DNA of 64,000 nucleotides from Falsiroseomonas sp051433165 (GTDB lineage Bacteria > Pseudomonadota > Alphaproteobacteria > Acetobacterales > Acetobacteraceae): the NCBI RefSeq assembly GCF_051433165.1, contig NZ_JBHMFS010000014.1, positions 1 through 64,000 on the forward strand, in the 5' to 3' direction. Positions 21,075 through 28,902 of the stretch are shown piece by piece. A program made the translations under genes and the position numbers. Numbering within the stretch: the first letter of the stretch is position 1; every line of letters begins with the position of its first letter. The notes beneath the pieces are model-generated. The model saw only the letters and a list, made by a program, of their open reading frames with translations, did not search any database and was not told where the DNA came from.

Positions 21075-23783
21075 CTATTCGGCCCGGAACCGGTGACGCA
21101 CGAAGTACTTCTCGATCTCCAGAAGCACGAAGCTCGCCGCACCGATGATCAGGATCAGCGCTCCGTCCGCGAGTGTCAGCGGGCGCGATCCGAAGATGGC
21201 GTGCATCGCCGGCAGGTAGGTGAACGCTAACTGCCCGAGAATGACAACGCCCAGCGCAATCAGCACCGGCGTCGTGCCCTTCACGCCGGTGTAGGTGAAG
21301 GAGGTCATGTGCATGTAGCGCACGCTGAACAGGTAGAAGATCTCCAGCACCACCAGCATGTTCACCACCATGGTGCGCGCGGTTTCCAGATCCCGCCCCT
21401 GGCCCAGCGTCCAGAAGAAGACGCCGAGCGAAATGCCGGCGAACAGCAAGGACACCACGGTGACGCGCCACAGGATGAACGGCGTCAGCAGCCCCGCATT
21501 GGGCCGGCGCGGCTGGCGGCGCATGACGCCCGGCTCGGACGGTTCGAAGGCGAGCGCCAGGCCAAGGGTGCCCGCCAGGATCAGGTTGACCCACAGGATC
21601 TGCACCGGCGACATCGGCATGGCGAAGTTGAAGAGGATCGCCACGATCACCGTCAGCGCCTCGCCGCCATTGGTGGGAAGTGTCCAACCGACGACCTTGC
21701 GGATGTTGTCATGCACCGTGCGCCCCTCATGCACGGCGGCGACGATGGAGGCGAAGTTGTCGTCCATCAGCACCATTTCGGAGGCTTCCTTCGCCGCCTC
21801 GGTGCCCTTGATGCCCATCGCGATGCCGACATCAGCGCGCTTGAGAGAAGGAGCGTCATTCACCCCGTCGCCCGTCATGGCGACGACGCGCCCCTCGGCC
21901 TGCAGGGCTTCAACGATGCGCAGCTTGTGCTCGGGGCTGGTGCGCGCGAACACCACCGTGTCGCGCACTGCCGCGGCGAATGCCTCGGGTGACAGCCGGT
22001 CGAGATCCTGCCCCGTCAACACCGCCGCATCCTCGCCGAGGCCAAGCCGGCGCGCGATGGCCTGGGCGGTGGCCGCATGGTCGCCCGTGATCATGCGCAC
22101 GCCGATGCCGGCAGAACGGCATTCGGCGATGGCGCGGATCGCCTCATCGCGCGGCGGATCGATGAAACCGATGACGCCGAGGAAGACCAGGCCCCGCTCG
22201 ACATCGGCGAAATCCACGCCCTGCGCGTCACCCTGCATGTGGCGCATGGCAAAGCCGAGCACACGCTCGCCTTCGCGGGCCGCCTCGACGATGCGCGCCG
22301 ACCAGTAGCCCGCATCGAGGGGCACGCTGCCGCCCGTGGCTTCCTGGCGGTCGCACATGGCGAGAACCGCCTCCGGCGCGCCCTTCACCAGCACGATGTT
22401 TTCGCCCATCGGCCGGTGGTGCAGCGTCGCCATGAAGCGATGCGCCGCGTCGAAGGGGATCTCGTCCAGGCGCGGCCATTCGGCGCGCGCCTCATCGGCG
22501 TTGAACGCCGCCTTCATGGCCAGCGTGACCAGCGCCCCTTCCATCGGGTCGCCCTCGACGTGCCAGGCGGTGCCATCGTGGCCCAGCCTTGCGTCGTTGC
22601 ACAGCAGCCCGGCCCGGATCAGCGACAGCGCGGTGGCATGTCCGTCCGGACCACCCTCCGCAAAGAGGGTAGGCTCGCCCGGATCATACCCGGCGCCCTG
22701 CACCAGCAGCGTCTCCTCGGACGTGACGAGCCGCCGAGCCGTCATCTCGTTGCGCGTCAGCGTGCCCGTTTTGTCGGAACAGATGACCGAGACCGCGCCC
22801 AGCGTCTCCACCGCCGGCAGCCGCCGGATCACCGCGTTGCGCGCGGCCATGCGCTGCACGCCGATTGCCAGCGTGATGGTGATGACGGCGGGCAATCCCT
22901 CCGGCACGAGGCTGACCGCCAGCGCGACGACGGCGATCAGCGCCTCGTCCCAGGCGAAGCCGCGCAGGCCGACGGCAAAGGCGAACAGGGCCGCCGCACC
23001 CGCGAAGGCGAACCAGGTGAAGCGTTGCCCGAAGCGGTTGATCTGGCGCAGCAGTGGCGTCGTCAGTTCCTCGACGCTGCCGAGTAATTCGCTGATCCGA
23101 CCGATCTCGGTCCGCAGGCCCGTGGCGACCACCACCCCGGTGCCTTGCCCTGTCGCGACCAGCGTGCCCGAGAACGCCATGCCGTGCTGGTCGCCCAGCG
23201 CGGCCGCGCCGGGCGAGGGCTCGGCGCGCTTCGTGGAGGCAACGGATTCGCCGGTCAGGATCGCCTCGTCGATCCGCAGGCTGCGGGCTCGCAGCAGGCG
23301 GAGGTCCGCGGGCACGCGGTCACCGGCCTCGATCAGCACGATGTCACCGGGCACCAGTTCCGCCATCGCCACGCTGATGCGCTGACCATTCCGCAGGACA
23401 TGCGCCTTTGGGGCGATGAGGTCGCGGATCGCTGCAAGGGCATTTTCCGCCTTGCCCTCCTGGAGAAAGCCCACGATCGCATTGACCAGCACGACGGCGA
23501 GGATCACGCCGCTATCGACCACGTGCCCGAGTACGGCGGCCGCAGCAGCACCGGCCAGCAGGAAATAGATCAGCGCATTGTTGAAATGTGCTAGGAAGCG
23601 AAGGAAAGGGTGGCGTCGCGTGCCCGTCGGCAGCGCGTTGGGGCCATGCTGCGAAAGCCGCCGCCTGGCTTCCTCACTGGTCAGCCCCTGAGGGGAGGAT
23701 TCCAGTTCGGCCATGACCTCGGCTACATCACGCGCATGCGTCCCGGCGCTGAACTCACGGGTTCCAGTTGCGGCTTCCGTCAA
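21075..23783 (-). CDS. P2-type cation-transporting ATPase
   Basis: A 902-residue P-type ATPase. It has an N-terminal cation-ATPase domain (residues 15-85), the actuator motif TGES, the phosphorylation site DKTGTLT with Asp337, the hinge MTGDGVNDAPSLKRADVGIAMG and six C-terminal membrane helices. The M4 motif PEGLPAVITITLA is like Ca2+ pumps. M6 reads WVNLILAGTLGLALAFEP, where Ca2+ pumps have NLVTDGLPA, so the usual M6 aspartate is absent and the ion is uncertain (Na+, K+, Ca2+ or other). The first codon is TTG at 23783 with AGGA nine bases upstream; the next ATG is at 23714. Confidence 0.88.
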   Translation of the reverse strand: MTEAATGTREFSAGTHARDVAEVMAELESSPQGLTSEEARRRLSQHGPNALPTGTRRHPFLRFLAHFNNALIYFLLAGAAAAAVLGHVVDSGVILAVVLVNAIVGFLQEGKAENALAAIRDLIAPKAHVLRNGQRISVAMAELVPGDIVLIEAGDRVPADLRLLRARSLRIDEAILTGESVASTKRAEPSPGAAALGDQHGMAFSGTLVATGQGTGVVVATGLRTEIGRISELLGSVEELTTPLLRQINRFGQRFTWFAFAGAAALFAFAVGLRGFAWDEALIAVVALAVSLVPEGLPAVITITLAIGVQRMAARNAVIRRLPAVETLGAVSVICSDKTGTLTRNEMTARRLVTSEETLLVQGAGYDPGEPTLFAEGGPDGHATALSLIRAGLLCNDARLGHDGTAWHVEGDPMEGALVTLAMKAAFNADEARAEWPRLDEIPFDAAHRFMATLHHRPMGENIVLVKGAPEAVLAMCDRQEATGGSVPLDAGYWSARIVEAAREGERVLGFAMRHMQGDAQGVDFADVERGLVFLGVIGFIDPPRDEAIRAIAECRSAGIGVRMITGDHAATAQAIARRLGLGEDAAVLTGQDLDRLSPEAFAAAVRDTVVFARTSPEHKLRIVEALQAEGRVVAMTGDGVNDAPSLKRADVGIAMGIKGTEAAKEASEMVLMDDNFASIVAAVHEGRTVHDNIRKVVGWTLPTNGGEALTVIVAILFNFAMPMSPVQILWVNLILAGTLGLALAFEPSEPGVMRRQPRRPNAGLLTPFILWRVTVVSLLFAGISLGVFFWTLGQGRDLETARTMVVNMLVVLEIFYLFSVRYMHMTSFTYTGVKGTTPVLIALGVVILGQLAFTYLPAMHAIFGSRPLTLADGALILIIGAASFVLLEIEKYFVRHRFRAE

Positions 23784-24114
23784 TGCTGGGGTCCTGACAG
23801 GCCCCGCGGCATGGGGCGCGTGAATATGCAGGCATCATAGGCCCGCAACCGCAAAGGCGACAGGGCGACCCCTGGGGTTGACCCGGTTTGCCGCCGCTGT
23901 GCCCTCCTCCGGCACCAGTATCGCGAAGGGTGGGGCGGCGACCGGCGTCGCGCGCCAGGCGGTTGGTTTTCTCCTGCGCCGGGCGCGCTGACAGAGTGGC
24001 GACCAGCAGGGTGGTCGGGCGATCCACAAACTTTGAGCTGTCACAACAAGTGCCGTTCGGACGCGCCGCCACGCCACCACCACGCCGTAAAAACCATAAG
24101 AGGCTCGCCGGTTA
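23784..24114. other. Divergent promoter region, nothing specific seen
   Basis: A gap of 331 bases between the P-type ATPase gene and the multi-PAS kinase, which point away from each other. Both promoters must be here. No clear sigma-70 boxes, FNR-type site or RNA structure was recognised. Confidence 0.4.
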
Positions 24115-27100
24115 GTGACCCAAGCGGCGACCTCCCGCCGCCGAAAGCCTGTTGCAGGGGAAACCGTTCTAGAAGATCATCGTTTTGCCAGGGCGTTAGG
24201 GGGCGACGTGACTCACGACGTGCCCACACTCGGCGGTGCGCTCAGCGATGGCGGGTGGCTCATCAGTGCCCTCGACGATGTGCCATGTGCAATCGCGCTT
24301 TTATCGGCAGATGCCCGCGTCGTTTTCGCCAACCGCCGCTGGACCGTTCTGGTCCGGGAGGCCGGCGGCGAAGCAAGCGATGTCACCGGCTTGTTCGAAG
24401 GCGCTGACCTGGTCACAGAAGCTGCCGAAGTCTTCGCGACGGGTTGCTCCCGGTCCTTCTCCGGTGTGCGCGGCAGGCGAACCCCAGGGGATGCGGCGAC
24501 GTGGTGGGATGTGGATTTCGTCGCGCAGCATGCCGATCCAGCGGCGGCGGCCAACGGCGTCCTGGTTACCGCGCGCGATGTCACAAGCCATATCCTGGCC
24601 CGGCGTGAGGCCGAGGATGCGAGGCGGGTGCTCGGCGATACCGCGACGCGGCTCAGGCTGGCGCAGGAGGCCGCCGCGGTCGGCACCTGGGAATGGAATA
24701 TCCCGGCCGGCCGTGTGTCGTGGTCGCCGGAGCAGTTTCGGCTGCACGGCATGGACCCGGCCCGCGACGCCCCGCCCACCTATGAAGGCTGGCTCGCGAT
24801 GGTCCACCCGGAGGACCGCACCAACCTGCTGGACGCCGCTCGCGCTGGCTTTCGCGACCATGCGGGCCATTACCAAGCCGAGTTCCGCCTGCTCCCTGCT
24901 GGGGCCGGGACTGGGACCGAGACCGAGACCGGGACCGAGACCGGGGCCGAGACCGGGGCCGAGCGCTGGCTTCTGGCACTCGGGCGCGTTGTCGAAGCCG
25001 CTGCGGATGGTACGCCGCGACGCATGCTGGGCGTCAACATCGACGTCACCGAACGCCGACGCGCAGAGCAGGAACGCCGCGCGGCTGCAACAGAACTCGC
25101 CCGGAGCGAGGCTCGCTTCCGCGGCATCTTCGATTCGACCTTCCAGTTCATTGGCCTGCTCGCCCTCGACGGCACGCTGCTGGAAGCGAACCGCGCCGCG
25201 CTCGACTTTGGCGGGCTTCAGCCGGAGGATGTCGTCGGGCGGCCGTTCTGGCAGGCGGAGTGGTGGACGGCGGCGCCGGATCCCGCAACGCCGGAGCGGC
25301 TTCGCGCCGCGCTGGCGGACGCCGCCGCCGGCCGCTTCGTCCACTACGAAGTCGAAGTCCGGGGCGCCGCGGGACGCACCGCGATCATCGACTTCTCCAT
25401 CCGGCCCGTGCGCGACGCGTTGGGCGACGTCATCTACATGGTGCCGGAGGGGCACGACATCACCGCCCGCCGCGCCGAGGAAGAGGCGCTGCGAACGGCC
25501 GAGCAGCGCCTGCGTCAGGCCCAGGACGGGTCCGGGCTGGCCATCTGGGAATACCAGATGGCGACCGGCATCTTTTGGCTCAGCGACGGATACTACGCGC
25601 AATGCGGCATTGCTCCGATACCGGCCGTCTATCTCGATCTTGAAGCATGGCTCGGCATTGTTCATCCCGAGGATCGGGATCGCATTCACGAGGCCATGCG
25701 GGCCGCGCAGGATACCGGGCGGATGGACGAGGAGTTCCGAATCCGACGCGACGATACCGGCGAATTCCGATGGATTCATTCCCGCTCCGCGCTTGCGCAC
25801 CGCCCCACCGGGCCGGTGCTGATCGGCACCAATCAGGATGTTACGGAACGCCGGAGCACGCTCGATGCGTTGCGCAGCAGCGAGCAGCGCTTCCGGACGC
25901 TTGCAGATGCGTTGCCCGCCTTCGTGTTCGTCACCGATGCCGAAGGCAACTACACCTTCAGCAACTGCTTCTTTCAGGATTTTGTCGGCGGCCCTGCCGA
26001 GGCGCTGCTGGGCGACGGCTGGGCCAGCTTCGTGCATCCACACGACATCTCTCAAGTGGTGTCGTGCTGGCGAAAGGCGGTCGCCACGGGGTTTCCCTAT
26101 AGCCTCGAATACCGCTTCCGCCGCAACGACGGCGCCTGGCGCCGCTTCTTCGTGCGCGCGGTTCCGGACCGCGATGCGGAAGGCCGCATGCTGCGCTGGG
26201 TCGGCACTGCCATTGACGTGCATGACCTGCGCCGCGCCGAGACTGCCCGCGGCGAGGCGGAGGAGCGGCTGCGGCTTGCGACCGAAGCGGCCGACCTCGG
26301 CGCCTGGAACTGGAACCTGGAGACCGACGCACTCGACGTGACACCGCGCTGCCTCGCGCTCTACGGCCTGCCGGAGGGCGCGTCGCCTGACTGGGACTCG
26401 CTGGCCCATGCGGTCCTTCCCGATGATCGCGAGCGCCGCAGCGCCGCCGTCGTCCAGGCGCTGAGAACGCAATCCGACTACGAGCAGGAATACAGGGTCG
26501 TCCTGCCCGATGGTTCCACCGCCTGGCGGCGCAGCCTGGGGCGCGTGGCGGTCAGGCCCGATGGCGGGATCCAGGCGCTGCGCGGCGTTGTCTTCGATAT
26601 CGACCATCAGAAGCGCGCGGAGGTGGCGCTGCGCGAGGATCTCGACCGGCTCGAGGGACGCGTCGCGGAGCGCACCCGCGCCCTGACGAGCGCCGCCGCC
26701 GAGCTCGCCGCCGAGATGCTGCGGCGCGACGACATGCAGTCGAGCCTTCTGCAGTCGCAGAAGCTGGAGGCGCTCGGCCACCTCACCGGCGGCGTCGCGC
26801 ACGACTTCAACAACATCCTGGCGGCCATCCAGGGCGGCTACCGCCTTCTCGCCCGGCAGGTGCGCGAAAACCCGAGGGCACGCGACCTCGTGCGGCAGGG
26901 CCTGGAAGCCTCGGAACGTGGTGCGCGGCTGATCGCCCAGCTGATGGCCTTCGCGCGGAAGGAGGAACTGCGGCCTCGGCGGGTGGATATCAGTACGCTG
27001 CTTCGCGGTGCGGAGGAATTGATCTGCCAGACCGCGGGCACGCGCGTGCGCTGCGCCTTCGAGATCGAGGAAGGCCTCTGGCCGGTGATCATCGATCCGA

Positions 27101-28413
27101 TCCGGCTGGAAACCGCCCTCATCAACCTCGCGGCGAATGCGCGCGATGCCATGCCGAATGGCGGGGCGCTGACCATTTCGGCACGCAGGTCGGCGGAAGC
27201 GGATCTGCCGCCAGGCCTGCGGCGGCAGCGCGGGCACATCTGCATTGCCATCGCGGATACCGGGACGGGCATGGACCCCGAGACGCTGAAACACGCCGCG
27301 GAGCCCTTCTTCACGACCAAGCCGCAAGGCAAGGGAACGGGCCTCGGGCTGGCGTCCGCGCACGGCTTTGCCGAGCAATCCGGCGGCACGCTGCGGCTGT
27401 TGAGCATGCCGGGCAAGGGTACGACCGTCGAGCTGTTCGTGCCGCGGGCGGACATCGTGCCCGCCGCCCTGCCCGAGGAATTCTTCACGATGCCCGACGG
27501 GGAGGCGCTCGACAGGTCGCGACATGGTGACGCCACGATTCTCCTGGTCGACGATGACGATGGCGTACGTCCCGTCACCGCCGATCTGTTGCGGGAACTC
27601 GGCTATCGCGTCTTGGAGGCTTCCAGCGCCGAGGCGGCCGAAACGCTGGCCGTTGCGGACGGGAACATCGACATGCTCGTGACGGATGTCGTCATGGCCG
27701 GGGCGGGGGGGCCTGTTCTCGCAGCGCGGCTGCGCCGCGAAACCCCCGAATTGCCGGTCATCTACATCACCGGCTTCGGTCGCGGTGCGACGCTTGGCGA
27801 CACGCCGGTGCTGCTCAAGCCCTTCTCCGAGGCGGCGCTGGCGCGTGCGGTGCTGCATGGGCTTGGCCGGCTCGGAGCGGCTCCGACAAGCCCCGTGGCG
27901 GCAGACGCATTCAACGCCGGCCCCGATCGGTTGACGAGCCGGATACGCAGCAACCTGTTGCGCGATCTGCACCGGCGCTGGCTGGCCAGCTGGGCGGCAG
28001 CCGGGATGTCGGCCGCCGGGGCCTTCGCCGGCGACGACCTGCCGGACGAGATCCGGGACAACGCGCTTTTGCTCGATGTGCTCGGCGAAGGCCGGTTCCG
28101 CTATGCCGCGGTGGGCCGCACGCTTGCGGAACGGCTTGGCCGCTCGCTGGTTGGAGACATCCTGGACGCCGGGCAGGATGGGCTGGTGGCGGAGGTCTTC
28201 GGCGATCGGGCCACGGCCGCCTGCCAGCGCTGCATCGAGGGCCGGGGCGTGCACTACGACTATGCACGCTATACGCAGGACGCTGGCCGCCCCGTGCTGT
28301 TCGAAAGGCTGCTCCTGCCGCTTTCCGCCGCCGGACGCGACCCGGTGGCGCAGATCTTCGGCGTCGCGCTGTTCACCGATCTTTCCGCCAAGTCCACGGC
28401 AGGCGATTTGTGA
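24115..28413 (+). CDS. Multi-PAS hybrid sensor histidine kinase/response regulator
   Basis: A soluble 1432-residue hybrid kinase with no membrane helix or signal peptide. In order it has about five PAS domains (residues 40-830, several with PAC ends such as VNIDVTERRRAEQ), a coiled coil, HisKA with GGVAHDFNN (His896), an HATPase domain (NLAANARDAMPNGG, GTGLGLASAHGF), a receiver with Asp1191 in LVTDVVMAG, and a final domain of about 160 residues after the receiver that resembles the alphaproteobacterial PAS_5 family. A Thr/Glu/Gly hexanucleotide repeat lies at residues 263-283. The GTG at 24115 is the longest start; a GTG at 24208 is an alternative. The signal and partner are unknown. It converges on the phytochrome response-regulator pair. 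Confidence 0.88.
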   Translation: MTQAATSRRRKPVAGETVLEDHRFARALGGDVTHDVPTLGGALSDGGWLISALDDVPCAIALLSADARVVFANRRWTVLVREAGGEASDVTGLFEGADLVTEAAEVFATGCSRSFSGVRGRRTPGDAATWWDVDFVAQHADPAAAANGVLVTARDVTSHILARREAEDARRVLGDTATRLRLAQEAAAVGTWEWNIPAGRVSWSPEQFRLHGMDPARDAPPTYEGWLAMVHPEDRTNLLDAARAGFRDHAGHYQAEFRLLPAGAGTGTETETGTETGAETGAERWLLALGRVVEAAADGTPRRMLGVNIDVTERRRAEQERRAAATELARSEARFRGIFDSTFQFIGLLALDGTLLEANRAALDFGGLQPEDVVGRPFWQAEWWTAAPDPATPERLRAALADAAAGRFVHYEVEVRGAAGRTAIIDFSIRPVRDALGDVIYMVPEGHDITARRAEEEALRTAEQRLRQAQDGSGLAIWEYQMATGIFWLSDGYYAQCGIAPIPAVYLDLEAWLGIVHPEDRDRIHEAMRAAQDTGRMDEEFRIRRDDTGEFRWIHSRSALAHRPTGPVLIGTNQDVTERRSTLDALRSSEQRFRTLADALPAFVFVTDAEGNYTFSNCFFQDFVGGPAEALLGDGWASFVHPHDISQVVSCWRKAVATGFPYSLEYRFRRNDGAWRRFFVRAVPDRDAEGRMLRWVGTAIDVHDLRRAETARGEAEERLRLATEAADLGAWNWNLETDALDVTPRCLALYGLPEGASPDWDSLAHAVLPDDRERRSAAVVQALRTQSDYEQEYRVVLPDGSTAWRRSLGRVAVRPDGGIQALRGVVFDIDHQKRAEVALREDLDRLEGRVAERTRALTSAAAELAAEMLRRDDMQSSLLQSQKLEALGHLTGGVAHDFNNILAAIQGGYRLLARQVRENPRARDLVRQGLEASERGARLIAQLMAFARKEELRPRRVDISTLLRGAEELICQTAGTRVRCAFEIEEGLWPVIIDPIRLETALINLAANARDAMPNGGALTISARRSAEADLPPGLRRQRGHICIAIADTGTGMDPETLKHAAEPFFTTKPQGKGTGLGLASAHGFAEQSGGTLRLLSMPGKGTTVELFVPRADIVPAALPEEFFTMPDGEALDRSRHGDATILLVDDDDGVRPVTADLLRELGYRVLEASSAEAAETLAVADGNIDMLVTDVVMAGAGGPVLAARLRRETPELPVIYITGFGRGATLGDTPVLLKPFSEAALARAVLHGLGRLGAAPTSPVAADAFNAGPDRLTSRIRSNLLRDLHRRWLASWAAAGMSAAGAFAGDDLPDEIRDNALLLDVLGEGRFRYAAVGRTLAERLGRSLVGDILDAGQDGLVAEVFGDRATAACQRCIEGRGVHYDYARYTQDAGRPVLFERLLLPLSAAGRDPVAQIFGVALFTDLSAKSTAGDL
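24901..24963 (+). repeat. In-frame hexanucleotide repeat in PAS kinase
   Basis: About ten units built on ACCGAG and ACCGGG/GCCGAG code for alternating Gly, Thr, Glu and Ala at residues 263-283, just before the conserved RWLLALGRV strand of a PAS domain. Changes in copy number would keep the frame and alter a loop length. Confidence 0.7.
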
Positions 28414-28431
28414 CGCGGCGCGTGCTCCGGC

Positions 28432-28902
28432 TCAGTCGCGTTCCTGCGGCAGCCGGACGCCGGTGAGCCAGTAGGCAGCAAACTTCCTCATCAGCTCGAC
28501 GAAGCTGTCGAAGCGCGCTGGCTTGGTGATGAAGGAATTCACCCCGAGCGCATAGGCCAGGGCAATCTGCTTGGGGCTGTCGGAGGTCGAGAGGGCGACC
28601 ACCGGCAGGTGCCGCAGCAGCGGATGGGCGCGGATCGCGCGAATGGCTTCGTGGCCATTGACCTTCGGCATGTTGATGTCGAGCAGCACGACGGCCGGCC
28701 AGGGCGCCACCGCCTCTCCGTCCGCGTAGGCGCCACGGCGGAGCAGGTAGTCCAGCAGTTCCTCTCCATTGTCGACGAATCGCAGTTCCACGCCGACATC
28801 CGCTTCGCGGAACACTTCCTCGATGATCAGCCGATCGTGGTGGCTGTCCTCGGCCACCACGATCAGGGGCTTGTCTTGCGGCAATTCCGGCGGAGCCAGC
28901 AT
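28432..28902 (-). CDS. Single-domain response regulator of the phytochrome
   Basis: A 156-residue stand-alone receiver of the Rcp1 type. It has acidic residues in VVAEDSHHDR, the phospho-acceptor Asp75 in VVLLDINMPKVNG, a Ser/Thr at LSTSDS and a Lys in FITKPA. There is no output domain. Its ATG overlaps the TGA of the phytochrome gene as TGATG, so the two are translationally coupled and it is very likely the cognate partner. The open frame extends far upstream inside the phytochrome gene, but only the start at 28902 gives receiver sequence. Confidence 0.9.
   Translation of the reverse strand: MLAPPELPQDKPLIVVAEDSHHDRLIIEEVFREADVGVELRFVDNGEELLDYLLRRGAYADGEAVAPWPAVVLLDINMPKVNGHEAIRAIRAHPLLRHLPVVALSTSDSPKQIALAYALGVNSFITKPARFDSFVELMRKFAAYWLTGVRLPQERD

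Noticed and set aside
24301..28254. 1317-codon open frame on the minus strand
   Set aside because: Antisense shadow of the multi-PAS kinase; the plus strand has clear kinase and receiver motifs.
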